Origin: Cafeteria roenbergensis
Taxonomy: Eukaryota; Sar; Bigyra; Bicosoecida; Cafeteriaceae
Reading direction: 5' to 3'
NCBI GenBank assembly: GCA_008330645.1
Contig: VLTN01000027.1
Location: 1-64,000, forward strand
Length of the DNA stretch: 64,000 nucleotides
The notes under the pieces were generated by a model that was not told where the DNA came from, made no database searches, and worked only from the letters and a program-made list of their open reading frames with translations. Position 1 is the stretch's first letter; every line of letters starts with the position of its first letter. A program made the position numbers and the translations under genes. Below, in pieces: positions 1 through 10,359 of the stretch.

Positions 1-14
1 GCTGAGTGTCTTCT

Positions 15-26
15 CCCCCCCCCCCC
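15..26. repeat. Poly-C run
   Basis: A run of about twelve C residues near the window edge. Length calls in such runs are error-prone. Confidence 0.8.
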
Positions 27-227
27 GCGCGGTGCGTGTCGCGGCGCGCGGACTCGCTGCAGCTGAACGTTGAGTCGGCTACCCCCGCTGCGCAGGCTCG
101 CATGCGCCGGTTCGGCGCTGCAGCGACTGAAGGGAGCACGGCCAACGTCACTTATTCGACTACAACCTGGTCAAGCTGAAGCCGCCCCGGAGACGAGGAC
201 GACACTGAGAGGAGCTCGACGAGACTT

Positions 228-744
228 GTGAGAAGCTCAAGGCCAAGCAGCCGGGTCTCGCGGCACGTCGAGCTCCGGCGCGCTCGCAACCAACACGTGG
301 GCCGTCCAAGTTCGAGGCCGCGGAGACGGCGGCGTCGTCGGCGCCGCAGAGGCCGCTCGCAAGGCGGCCTCCGGGATTTACGTGCCTCCCGGTGCCAGCG
401 GGCACGGCGGGGCTCACGGAGGCAGCTCCATGGAAGACGGAGAAACACTGCGTCGCTCAAGGTGTCAAACCTTGCCGAGGATGTGTACGAGACGGAACTG
501 CGCGCGCTCTTCGAGCTCGTTCGGCCGCCTGCGCCGCGTGACCGTCATGACGGACAGCGAACAGGCGAGTCGCGCGGTTTCGCGTTTGTCAACTTCAAAC
601 ACGCGGTCCGAGGCCGAGCGGCCAAGGCTGCGCTGCATCGCACGGGCCTCAACAACACCATCATCGAGATCGACTGGTCCAAGGCCAACCCTCGCTCCAC
701 AGAGAGCACGTTCCGCTCCGGCTACGGTGGCGCACTCCCTCAGG
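228..744 (+). CDS. EIF3G: RRM protein resembling translation initiation factor eIF3 subunit G (partial, frame-disrupted)
   Basis: One RRM is visible at about 447-690. RNP2 is LKVSNL and RNP1 is RGFAFVNF, and the domain ends in NNTIIEIDWSKANP. About 30 residues upstream is SGIYVPPGASG, which resembles the GKYVPP segment before the RRM of eIF3g. In that family the protein sits on the 40S subunit as part of eIF3. The reading is not in one frame: SGIYVPP lies in frame 1 and RNP2 in frame 3 of the plus strand; the middle of the RRM (FGRLRRVTVMTD) is again in frame 1, and RNP1 returns to frame 3. That implies at least two single-base indels, or errors. A GTAAAG donor follows at 745. I see no zinc-knuckle N-terminus here. 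Another RRM protein is possible, since the family call rests on the YVPP segment and the RRM order. Confidence 0.5.
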
Positions 745-751
745 GTAAAGC

Positions 752-1365
752 GCCCCCTCTCCCGCGGCCTCCGCTTTTCGTGCCCAGCTCTCGCTCGTGG
801 ACATTCCACCGCCCCGTTGTGGGTCGAGGGGATGCACCAAACGAGCCGGGGCGGCGGCGCACGCTCCTCGTCGTGTCATGCGTTTGCCTCGCGCGCGCAC
901 TCGCCTCAAACCTGCGCTGCGTGGCGCAGCAAGTCCTTTCCGAGCACTGGCACCTCGCGCCACCGTCAAGTGGCACACACGTGTGTTCGCGCACATGCAA
1001 GCCCACACGCGTGGCCCCAAGCGCCCGTGCCGCGAGCCCCGCTGCCAGGAGAGGCCTGCTCGCGCGCCTCTTGAAGCGCAAGCGCGCAACGGGTGTCTCG
1101 ACCGCCGCCAGCCTGTGCTTCCGAGCCGACGCCTTGAGCCTTCTCGAAGGCATGCCCCTGGGCGATGGCCGCGCCGGAATGCAGCGCAGCAGGCCGGACT
1201 TGTTCCCGCCGCCTCGCAGACGCGTCGCACAGCCGCTGGCCGAGAAGCAGAAAAAGAAAATCGGTTTTTTTGCTTGGCCTCTGCCGCTGTTGCTCTGCCT
1301 GCAACACTCCTTGGAAAACGCTGGGCACATCGCTTCTCTCAACATGGACACCGACAGCTCCATGA
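752..1365. other. No recognisable gene
   Basis: Open frames occur on both strands, but none gives recognisable protein. The segment may hold the 3' exon and UTR of the RRM gene and the 5' end of the kinase gene. Confidence 0.5.
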
Positions 1366-2568
1366 GGGTCACCCCATCCTGCTCGTACTCGTACTGCGAA
1401 GGCTCCGTTCTGGGCGAGCGCGGGGGCGAAGGCGAAAGTCTTTCGTGGTACCTGCAAGAGGTCCGGACACTCCGTTGCGGTCAAGGTGTTCCACTCCCGC
1501 TCTCTGCCCGCATCCCGGAGCACACCCCGGACGTGTGCATCCGTCGGGGTCTGGAATCAGCAGGCTGGCTTAAGGCTGCGCGAGAGCTGATGGTCCTGCC
1601 CCTGGCATGGGAGCAGGATGAGCGCCGGAGCATGCTTGTGCTGCCGCTCATGAACTGCGGCGACCTGCTCGATGACACACGGAAGCGCTTCGCCGACGGA
1701 CGAGCCATGTGCGAGGAGGATGCCCGGAAGCTGGCGGGGCGACTTCTGCGCGCGACTGTGCTCCTTCATGAGCTCGGGTGGGGGCACATGGATATCAAGC
1801 TCGAGAACGTGCTTCTCCACGACGGCGAAGCGTTCCTCGCGGACTTTGGCCATGCCAAGCCAACCAGCCGCCCAGTTGTGCGTCGTGCCCGTCAAGCGAT
1901 GCCTAACCCTCGCGCCGTGAACTTCATGGCCCCGGAGAGGTTCAGGCAGTCCGTCGTGCACGTGAAGCCGTGCGACGTCTGGGCTATCGGCGCCTGCATC
2001 CTGGCTGTGCTGACCGGTGAGCGCTGGCTGAAAGCGAGCGCCTCGCTGCTGCCTGGAGTGCAATTGCGACCGCGGTCCGGGCGGGGCGCTCGTGATTGTC
2101 GGACTTGATGCAACTCGCGCATGCAACAGCTGTTCTAGTCTCCGTCGCCCCCTACGCCTGCGCTCGCGCCCCACGCTGATACCGTTGCTCCGCTGCTTGC
2201 CGCAGGCACCGGCGTGGACGTGAGCCGCCCTGACGGTCTGGTGCTCCCGTTCCAGGCCGGAACGCTGAGCGCGGAATGCCTAAACTTCCTCGGCCAGAGC
2301 ATGGACTTCGATCCTGACCGCCGCGCGAACGGCCGACCAGCTTCTGGCCCACCCCTGGCTCGCCGAACCCGCGGCAGCGCACGAAGCTTCGTTCGCCAGC
2401 AGCTCCGCCGCCGCCAGCGGGGCCGCGGCTCCGCAGCCGGAGGGCAGCCCCGCCTGGAGTAGCACGCACAGCCGAGCTGCGGCAGCCAGCGCCTCTGCTG
2501 CTGAGGCAGCCTCGGCGCGCTGTACGAGCGGCGAGACGGACTCCACCGAGGACTCGGACGTCGAATGA
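1366..2568 (+). CDS. Serine/threonine protein kinase catalytic domain (5' end unresolved, frame-disrupted)
   Basis: The kinase subdomains appear in order. A glycine-loop remnant GAKAKVFRG is followed by VAVKVF with the ATP-binding Lys near 1484. The catalytic loop is GHMDIKLENVLL, with Met in place of the usual Arg of HRD; then come DFGHAKP, MAPE and DVWAIG, and a terminal HPWL. The VAVK part and the catalytic-loop part are in different frames, and another one-base shift lies just before the QLLAHPWL end near 2325. A GTGAGC donor after LTG (2017) and a CGCAG acceptor (2205) fit a 189-nt intron. The C-terminus is an Ala/Ser-rich acidic tail ending TEDSDVE. The family inside the kinome cannot be assigned. 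The HMD form would suggest a non-RD kinase. Confidence 0.7.
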
Positions 2569-2891
2569 CTCCGCTTCCCTGCTTGATCAGGGACTGCGGA
2601 GATGAGTCAGCTGTCGCTGCTGTGGAGGCGTTAGCCACATGCTAACACCACCACAGTCTCAACAGTTCGATTGCTCAGGCTTGCCGTTGAATCTTCCAAC
2701 GAGGGAGATTCTTGACAATCCTGCCTGCCGTTTGAGTGTGCTCGCGTACCCAGCGTGAAGACTTCCTCAGACACTCGCCACTTGGGGGCACCGAAGCAAC
2801 CACGCGAAATGGTTTCAGTCCGCCACACCCACACGCTTTGCACAAGCAAACCGCACGAGTTGACGCGGTGCGCGAACCGCAAGGCGACGCA
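2569..2891. other. Intergenic, nothing seen
   Basis: Convergent 3' ends of the kinase and the minus-strand armadillo region. No further feature recognised. Confidence 0.5.
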
Positions 2892-5800
2892 CTATGGCGG
2901 CTCCGGCACGCTGCCTACTCGCCCTCCGCCGCTCGTCCATCGCCCGGCTCCTGCAGCGGCCGGCGCTCGCGGGGCGAGTCGTTGCATTTTCGCGCAGGAT
3001 TGCCTCAACCTCCCCCGGCGATCGGGAAACGTCCCGACGATTGTGTTGAGAACACGAGTGGCAAGCTGGCTGGCTTCTGCCGCGGCGGCGGCCTGGTGCT
3101 GCCCCACCGGTGTGAGCTTGGCACCAATTCCAGCCGAAGCCAGGGCTTGCTTGAAGAGCTGAATTCTGTCCGTAGACTCAACCAAGGCGCTGGAGAGAGC
3201 GGCCACAGCCCCGCCGTCAAGGGCCTTGGCGCCGACAGCACTTGCAAGCGGGGACGGTCCCTGCTCGCCTGCCGAGCGCACGGTCCCGAGCACGCCTTGC
3301 ATGAGCTTGGAGATGATAACCACCACTCTGAGAATATGGTCCGGCCCGATGACTCCCATAAAGCCGGGACGCGCTCCCGCGCACCAGACGAGCGGGAGGA
3401 AGATTCCCCCCACCTGTTCCACGGAGCCGCTCGCAACCGCGCCTGCCCCCGCGGACGCGGCGGCGGCACCGGCGGCTGGCGACTGCTCGGGGTCTGACTT
3501 GCCGTCCTCGATCCCCGCCTGCACCGCTGGCGCCGCGGACTCGGTCGCCTCGCCGCTGGCATCCTGGGCTGCGCAGCCCGCTGGTGCCTCTCGGGTGCCG
3601 GTCTTGTGACCCGGGCCGTCCACCTCGCCCTGCCACAGCCCGGACGCGAGGTTTTGCACCAGGCGCAGGGCTGAGAGCTGCGTGGTGCTTGCCGCCGTGG
3701 CGGTCGCCAGCAGAGGGATCACGGCAATGCAGCCCTCCTCCTCTCCCTGCACGGCGCCAGCCACAATGGCGCGAACCCCCTCGGGGGAGGCAGCCATGTT
3801 CACGAGCATCGTGCAAGCCCTCATCACGGACAAAGCATCCATGAGACTCACGGGAGCGGCGGGGTCGCCTGAGTCGGGGGAGCAACGCCTGACTCGTGCC
3901 GTCCGCAGCGCTGTCCGCATCGCTCATTGCAGCGGCCGACGAAGCTGCGAGGGTAGCGGTGTCCAGCGACGCCACGCCCTTGGGCAGAAGCAGGCACGAC
4001 AAGCCGTCGTGGTCGCTGAGCAGGCCAGCGCCAAGCACGGAGGCAGCAGCGGGGTCCAGCAAAGGGAACTTGCGCGGCTGACTGGCAGCAGCGTCAGCAT
4101 CAGACGGATCTTCTCCGCTGTCCATGGCGCACGCGGTGCCGTGCCATCGGACTGCCCTCCTCGCTGCATCTGAGCTGCGCGACACCGCCGCATCTGGGCT
4201 GCTCGCCGGGTCGTCAGGAGGCGCCAGCGCGCGAGCTACCACCACGATAGGTGCTTCAGCACGGCCCGTGCCACCTGGGGAGTGGCCGCCTCTTTGCGAA
4301 CCGCCGGCTCCGCGAAAAGCATGCTGAGAGCCTCGCAAGCGGCGGACCGGTCAGTCGCTGTTGAGTCGTCCGAAACAATCATCGCAATCAACCCTCGAAC
4401 AGCATCGGCTTGCTCCGGCCGGCCAACGTGCTGGCGAAGTGCAGCTGCGAGGAGCAATGAGTCGACGGCAGCCAGCACAGGGCAGCCGCTTGCCAGCACT
4501 CCATCATGCGCGTGTGCAGGCTGCCCACGAGAAGTGGCACCGGCTCACCATGAGAAGCCAGAGTTGCAATCACTGCGGCAGCTCGCGACTTTTTCTGCGG
4601 GCAACGATGCCTTGCTTGCGAGAGCCTCAGTGGCGTCAAACAAGTCTGCTGCCGTGGGCTTTGCTGGAACTGCAGCAGCGCGCTTGCGCTTCTTCAACTC
4701 GCTAGGGTCCTCCACGCGCTTTCCCCGCAGCCCCCAGCACCGGATGTTGCCTCCAGGAGTGGTTTCCCACTGCTGGACCGATTCTCGGGCGACAGTGACT
4801 GCTGAGAATCGGCTGGCAACGAAATGCCTTCGCTCTGGGCCAAACACAAGAAACGCCGCGCCCACGACGGCCATGGCGCTGGCAGCGCACGCCGCGGTCG
4901 CCAGCACCCAGTCGGTTGTGTCCCAAGGCGGTGGCCGGTCCTGGCCGGACGGAGGGTCCATTGTACGCTGGGCGGGTGCGGCACTCCATGCGAGTGGTCG
5001 GCCGAGCAGAGCAGCTTTGTTCGAGGGTGAAAAACCGGCTTCGCGGCCGATAGCGGCCTTGGGGCTGCTTGGACCAAGGACGGGCTCGCCACGACTTCGA
5101 CGCGTGGGTCGTTGGAGACAGCAATTTGGCACCCGTTCGTGCCATTGTGAAAACACGCTGCAAAACGCAATTTCGCAGTGTCGCGCATTCGGGGCAAGCT
5201 ACGGGTTCAATCCGATGCGGCTGCAGCAGCCTCCGCAGACTCACCACTGGCGGCGGCAGGAGCAGCGTCAGAGGCTGCCACAACCGTGCCGCCGCTGAAG
5301 GCTGACTCCCCGCGGCGTTCACAGCCGCGAGCCGGAAACACAACAGCTCCGAGCTCTGGAACGTCACACGGATCCGCGCCCTCGCTGGACCCTTCCAGAG
5401 CAATGGTCAGTGTTCTTTCGATGGCCCACCCACGTGGCAGCTTCAGCTCCTGGCTCAGGGCAGAGCGATCGGCGGCAACTGTGCTGACAGGATGACTGCT
5501 GAACGACACGACGCAGCAGGAAAGCTCCCACCCGGTCACCGGACTGCCCCGCGAGTCGACGTCAGTGCGTGCCCATTGTAGCCGACAGCGGACGGGCGCC
5601 GCGGGCCCGGGAGACGCCGACGCACCTAGGCGGACGTGGCTGCGCCGGAGCCGCGAACGGCGTGACGGGGTCCGCGCCCTCTACCCACTCGCTTGGAGCG
5701 GACAGCCCCAGCGCCTGCACCGCGAATAGGAGCGGCTCGCCGAAGAACCGAGGCCGCACCTCCCAGGCCTCAAGCCCCGGCCCACAAAAGTGCGGCCGAA

Positions 5801-6540
5801 CAGACTCGGGGCCGCTCTCAGGCCCACTTGCTCTCCAAATGGCCACGTTGAAGCCTCGCAGGGGCCGGGACTGCGCAGCCGCTGTCCAAGACACAGAAAT
5901 GGAGCCGCGCGGACCAACAGAAGCCTCGACGAGCGAGGGCGCCGCCGGCCGCGACAGGCCCGGCGCCACCGCGAGCAGCAGCTGGGACTTGCATTCGCCA
6001 CTGGCGACGTCAACAGGAAGGAACCCGTGCGTTGTCTCTCCAATGGCTTGGGTCTGCAGCCGCTGCCAACAAACGCTGCACCACCGCGCTTCGCTCCTGC
6101 TGCGCTGCAAAAAAACAGCGCAGTCGCCCCGAGCGCATTGCGCGAATTCACATCGCACCCTCGCTCAATAAGCGCACCACAACGGCGGTATGACCTTCGT
6201 AAGCGCCGCGTAGTGCAGCGCACGGTTGCCTTGCCCCAACGGCGTGCTGTCAGGCATGTCAAGCACCGACGGGTTCCAGGTCCAGCAGCTCGCAGACGGA
6301 GCCCCAGGTCACCCGATTGAGCAAGCACATGAACGTCCGACATGCAGGGCTTGAGCTGTGGCAAACGAGTTTGGCCGTCCAGATGGCGGTGCTTCGTGCA
6401 GAGCACAGCGCCGCGCGTGGCACATAGTTCGTGGAGCATTCGAACCAATGCCCGCACTCCGCTTGGCGGACGGTGCGTGTGTCAGCGTGAGCGCAGCAGC
6501 CAAGTCCAGCAGCCTGATGGGTAGCCAGTGCGTGGCAAAC
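2892..6540 (-). CDS. Ankyrin / FN3 / membrane segment / armadillo-like protein, possibly one gene, frame-disrupted
   Basis: Read from high to low coordinates. Ankyrin-like repeats (NRALHYAAL, GHTAVVVRLLSEG, DVNSRNALGATALF) lie at about 6.5-6.1 kb. An FN3 domain follows at about 6.0-5.6 kb (SISVSWTAAA, then FAVQALGLSAPSEW) and a second at 5.5-5.25 kb (CFRLAAVNAAGSQPS). A hydrophobic segment WVLATAACAASAMAVVGAAF at about 4.9 kb is followed by KKRKR. Then comes a helical armadillo-like region (SAACEALSMLFAEPAV; ALSVMRACTMLVNMAASPEG) ending at 2892. The pieces change frame several times, near 6.2, 5.4, 4.6, 4.5 and 3.9 kb. Some changes could be introns, but no clear GT/AG pairs were found. It may be two genes, split at about 5.2 kb. 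The ankyrin-FN3 part recalls the large gene at 33.4-46.6 kb. Function unknown; the membrane segment suggests an anchored scaffold. Confidence 0.4.
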
Positions 6541-6572
6541 CAAGACTTTGCAGGAACGAACGATCAGCGGGT

Positions 6573-6589
6573 GGTGTTGAATGAACACC
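6573..6589 (-). terminator. Histone 3' stem-loop of the left H2B
   Basis: Minus strand reads GGTGTTCATTCAACACC: a perfect 6-bp stem with a 5-nt loop, 128 nt past the H2B stop. Same sequence as in the right-hand array. Confidence 0.85.
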
Positions 6590-6717
6590 GGGGTTTGGTG
6601 GCGTGGCCGGCCTCGGAGTGCTGCCGGCCACAGGGCTCGCTGCGCTGGGGCGGCTCGCCGGTCCGGGGCTGGGGGCGGCGCCGATCCATGTGCGCCTCAG
6701 CCCCGAGCCGCTCGCGC

Positions 6718-7079
6718 TCAGGCGGAGGTGAACTTGGTCACCGCCTTGGTGCCCTCGGACACGGCGTGCTTGGCGAGCTCTCCGGGAGCACCAGGCGCAC
6801 GGCGGTCTGGACTTCGCGGCTGGAGCAGGTGGCCTTCTTGTTCTGGCGGCACAGGTTGGCGGCCTCCGTGCACACGCGCTCGAACACGTCGTTGATGAAC
6901 GAGTTCATGATGCTCATGCCCTTCTTGGAGATGCCGTACTGGGGGTGCACCTGCTTGAGCACCTTGTAGATGTACGAGCTGTACGTCTCGGTGCGGCGCT
7001 TGGGGCGCTTGGCGCCGGCCGTGGCGGCCTTCTTCGAGGCCTTGGCGGCCTTCTTCGACGACGCGGGGGTCTTGGCCAT
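6718..7079 (-). CDS. H2B: Histone H2B (left copy, one-base deletion near the C-terminus)
   Basis: The first 100 or so residues are identical to the array H2B (starts [13 protein letters not shown], core [15 protein letters not shown]). At about 6782 one C is missing compared with the array copies (CTCCCGGAG against CTCCCCGGAG). The frame therefore leaves LVLP for an unrelated tail and ends at 6738 instead of continuing [11 protein letters not shown]. The span to the expected stop is 362 nt instead of 363. Because neighbouring genes show similar breaks, a sequencing error is as likely as a true pseudogene. It forms a divergent pair with the H2A.X-like gene. Confidence 0.85.
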
Positions 7080-7330
7080 GCTGGATCGGAGGAGGAGTGC
7101 CGCCGGGGCGGGCGGGCGGGGCGCTGCCGCCGCGACTCTGCCCGGCGCCGTGCGCCGCGGATGGGCGCAGCGGCGGCGGCTCTGCGCGCCGGCTGGGCGG
7201 CGGCCGCGGCCATGCTGCGCGCTCGCCGGCGGCCGCCTCTGCCGCCCCTGCGGCGCCTCGCCTCCGCGGGCGGGCGGGGAGGGGGCACTCCCCCCTCTGA
7301 TCTCCTCGGAGCCTCCACCGACTCTCTAGC
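7080..7330. promoter_or_regulatory. Divergent H2B/H2A.X promoter
   Basis: 251 bp between the two start codons, nearly identical to the H2A-H2B spacers at 51.2, 57.6 and 63.5 kb although about 44 kb from the array. Very GC-rich, with no TATA or CCAAT box visible. The end next to H2A reads CTCTAGC before ATG in all copies. Confidence 0.75.
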
Positions 7331-7741
7331 ATGTCTGGCAAGGGCAAGGCAGGCCGCGGCAAGAAGTCCGCCAAGGGCACCACCCGCTCGGCCAAGGCCG
7401 GGCTCCAGTTCCCCGTGGGCCGCGTGGGCCGCTACATGCGCCAGCAGCGCATCGCGGCGCGCATCGGCGCCGGCGCCCCCGTGTACATGGCGGCGGTCAT
7501 GGAGTACCTCGCCGCCGAGATCCTCGAGCTGGCCGGCAACGCCACCAAGGACTCCAAGAAGACCCGCATCGTGCCCCGCCACGTGCAGCTCGCCGTGCGC
7601 AACGACGAGGAGCTCAACAAGCTGCTCGCCAACGTGACCATCGCCTCGGGCGGTGTCATCCCGAGCATCCACCAGGTGCTGCTCCCCAAGGGCACCAAGG
7701 CCGCCAAGACCACCTCGGCGTCGGCCAGCCAGTCGTACTGA
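7331..7741 (+). CDS. H2AX: Histone H2A.X-like variant with C-terminal SQSY
   Basis: 136 residues. Identical to the 128-residue array H2A up to KGTKAAKT, then TSASASQSY instead of a single Ala. The Ser-Gln followed by a small residue and a terminal aromatic matches the place and shape of the H2A.X motif (usually SQ-E/D-aromatic). In other eukaryotes the Ser is phosphorylated by ATM/ATR-type kinases at DNA breaks. Here Ser replaces the acidic residue, so modification at this site is an inference. The acidic patch ([10 protein letters not shown] and NDEE) is present. It pairs divergently with H2B and shares the array promoter, but its 3' flank is different apart from the hairpin. Confidence 0.85.
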   Translation: MSGKGKAGRGKKSAKGTTRSAKAGLQFPVGRVGRYMRQQRIAARIGAGAPVYMAAVMEYLAAEILELAGNATKDSKKTRIVPRHVQLAVRNDEELNKLLANVTIASGGVIPSIHQVLLPKGTKAAKTTSASASQSY

Positions 7742-7807
7742 GCACAAACTCGAATCGGCACTCCGGCTCGGAATGCTTTGTTCGTAACCAAATCAACAGT
7801 TCTCCCC

Positions 7808-7824
7808 GGTGTTCGTTCAACACC
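7808..7824 (+). terminator. Histone 3' stem-loop of H2A.X, variant loop
   Basis: GGTGTTCGTTCAACACC, 66 nt past the stop. The stem is the same as elsewhere; the loop is CGTTC rather than CATTC, the only loop change among eleven copies. Confidence 0.85.
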
Positions 7825-8006
7825 ACCGAACCTGACGTTGCGTTCGTTCTCTCGCGCCTTGCCAAGCAGAGAGCACTGCCCATCTGGCCAGCGTGCCCAA
7901 CACTTTCCTCTCTCCTCTCGGTGCCTCACTCACTCGGCGCCCTCCCGGTTGCCACTTTGCTCTTGGGTTCTCAGCGGTCAGAGCCTCCTCCGTGCTTGTG
8001 TGCCCA

Positions 8007-9735
8007 ATGGGGCGCGCTAGGCACCTCCGCTCGGTTGCCGCGCTTCTTGCCAGCGTGGCTGCCGCTGTGAGCCCAGCGCACCTCGGTTGCGCCGCGTGGT
8101 TCTTGTTGGGGCTGCCAGTGGGCTCCTGCGAACGGTAGCGTCTTCCCAGTGTCCGCGCTGCGCGCAGGGCGCGCGTGCCGGCGGCAACTCTGGCATCGTG
8201 GCTCGTGCTCTCGACGCCAGGTTCGGCCAGTGGGACGGGAGCCAGCGGGTTGAGGTGCAAGTCGTGGACTCAATTCGGCATGCCGGACCTCATGCCGTGT
8301 TTGTGGGGCGCAGCGGCGAGGCATTCCAGTGCTCGAGCGAGGGCCCGGGCACGTTGCGAAGCGTTCTGCCTGCGCTTGTTGGCGACGAAGCGGTGGCAAA
8401 TGCGCGTAGCCTCGTCGAGGAGGTGTTGTCGAGGGGCTGCGTCAACGCTGTGAGGGCGCGCAGCCGTGTGGCTGCTGTTGCAGCTGAATGCAGCCGCTTC
8501 GCAAGCTTTCCGGATGCGCGGCATCCACCACCGGTCTGCCCATTCTAGTTGTTCCCCTTGTCACGGCCGCTCCGTGTTGAACCGCGCAGTCGAGGGACTT
8601 TTCACCGAGTCTCCTGTCTCGGGGGGCAGGTGCATCTGTGCGTGTCCTGCGAGTATGCACAGATTCGGTCCTCGAAGTCTTGCCGAGCGAGACCAACACC
8701 CGCTCCCTGCGCTCCCTTGGTTGGCACGACCCCTCGCTGGACAACATCACGATGCTTGATGACGGGGACGTGCTGTATTGGCGCCACTACGCCGCAAGAG
8801 GCACTGCGTCGAAAGTGGCCATCGCCTTCGGAGTCGGCGCACGCTGGGCCAAGACTCTTAGGGCAGGCAACGATTTGGCCGCGGGAAAGACCATGACGGA
8901 CGCTCATGCTTGGAACCAAGTCGAAGTCAGGGCGGCCGAGGCGCCCAGCACCGCCGGTCCGGCATCTTGGGAAGGAATGGCAGTCGAAGTGAGCCTGGAC
9001 GCGTCAAGAATTGCGGCACTCGCGCGAGAGTCGGACACTGCCCTCGCAAGCCTGTCCCGGGTCGGCAAGAGCTCGATTCGAAGTCCATGGTGGTCAGAGC
9101 GCGGAGGGCGCTGTTCTTCCGGCGAATGGGCCCCGCGTGGGTCAGCCTTGCGGTCTGCAGGACTTCTTCTGCGGTCAGTGCCATCTCGCCTGAAAGCTTT
9201 GTCCATCGTATGCGATGAGACTGAGAACGGATGGTGGACCACAAAGGTCTGCCCCGGAGACAGGGTCTCTCAGTACCACAAACACTCGGATGGGCAAGAA
9301 GCTGATGACGAGCCGCCTCATACCAGCCTTGGCGAGTTCGCATTTGGAAGCGACATGCTCGTTGTCCCCCAGCACGGACGTGGGTCTGGCTCCGCCCAGG
9401 GGACGGCGGCACCAGGCGCGTCGACAGAGCCGCCGTATCTGATTCAGCAGTTCGTCGACGGCGCTCCTTGCAACGACGAAACCCCGTGGCTGCGGCGGAC
9501 CACAGAGCTGCGCGTTCGGTGCATTCCCGGAATCAAGCTCAAGCTTTTGGCTGTCACCGAGCCGCGCACTTGTCACTACGAGGTGATGGCCGGCTCAGCG
9601 TTGGCCTGTGGACATCCGCTGCTGCACGTCGACAGCCTTGCGCGTCCGCCGCTCGAGCAGGTGGTGGCGGCCGGCCCCACAGTCACTGTTCAGTGCGCCC
9701 CAATGAACAGCCACGGGGGTGCAAGGGACGCATGA
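8007..9735 (+). CDS. OS9: OS-9/Yos9-type ER lectin with MRH domain (exon structure unresolved)
   Basis: The C-terminal half (about 9205-9620) is an MRH (mannose-6-phosphate receptor homology) domain. It runs from GWWTTKVCPGDRVSQYH through ELRVRCIPG and VTEPRTCHYEV to CGHPLL. The Gln of SQYH, the Arg of ELRVRC, the Glu of VTEP and the Tyr of CHYEV are the four residues that bind mannose in the family. CxHPLL after the domain is typical of OS-9, which hands misfolded glycoproteins to the ER degradation ligase. Upstream, HAVFVGRSGEAFQC (about 8280-8330) resembles the segment before the OS-9 MRH domain. An ATG at 8007 opens a hydrophobic Ala/Val-rich stretch that could be a signal peptide. These parts lie in different frames, so introns or frame errors between 8.1 and 8.65 kb are unresolved. 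Residues encoded at 8640-9190 match nothing I know. Confidence 0.6.
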
Positions 9736-9843
9736 ACTGACTGCCTCCAGCGCGATGCGCCGCGTGGTGTCGAACGGGCTTGAAATGCCTTGCGTCCGCA
9801 CTGCCGGCCGCGGCAGAGCCTCGGCGTGCTCACAAGCTGCGCC

Positions 9844-10359
9844 ATGCTCGCCACAAGCCTCTTCTCGATGGGCATGTTCTCGGCCTACACCCAGCAGCGC
9901 CTTGTGGCTTTCATGGGGGGCATGGGAGGCGCGGCGCTCATGTACTATACGCACTTCCATATGACGCAAGAGGTCGTGGCCATCACGTCCGAGGAACAAG
10001 AGCGGGTCGGGGATGTGCTCCCGGCAGTGCGGGTGCTGAGGCGAAATGAGCCAAAGGTGAGACTGCGCGACAAATCCATGGCAGTGGCCGTCGTGCGGGG
10101 CAAGCTGGAGCCGCGGACGGTGGCGCCAGTCTCGTTTGTGCCTGAGAAAGGCATTCCCGATCGTGGGACATGCGCCGCCAGCGCTCCGGCTTCCGAGCCG
10201 CAAGCTCTGGGAGTTCTTCTCGTTGCTGGTGTGGCTTTTGCACTGGGATCGCAGCTGGCAGGACCGCAGGCGACCGTCTCGGGCGGGCTTGCCCACCGTG
10301 CAGCTGTCTCGGCATCCTCCACGATGGCCTCGCTCCTTGGCGCGGCGGAGCGGAGCTGA
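9844..10359 (+). CDS. Small hypothetical membrane protein
   Basis: 171 residues from the first in-frame ATG. Residues 1-45 contain two short hydrophobic stretches (MLATSLFSMGMFSAY; LVAFMGGMGGAALMYY) joined by a tight turn. A polar segment with VVAITSEEQERVGD follows, then a hydrophobic patch LGVLLVAGVAFALGSQLAG. The N-terminal hairpin resembles those of small organelle or ER membrane proteins, but no family is recognised. The frame is open upstream of the ATG, so an earlier exon is possible. It follows the OS-9-like gene by about 110 bp on the same strand. Confidence 0.45.
   Translation: MLATSLFSMGMFSAYTQQRLVAFMGGMGGAALMYYTHFHMTQEVVAITSEEQERVGDVLPAVRVLRRNEPKVRLRDKSMAVAVVRGKLEPRTVAPVSFVPEKGIPDRGTCAASAPASEPQALGVLLVAGVAFALGSQLAGPQATVSGGLAHRAAVSASSTMASLLGAAERS

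Noticed and set aside
228-2108. Single long plus-strand frame covering both the RRM and kinase regions
   Set aside because: It runs through recognised motifs of two unrelated proteins and unrelated sequence between them. The key motifs VAVKVF and FGRLRRV are in other frames, so it is not one gene.
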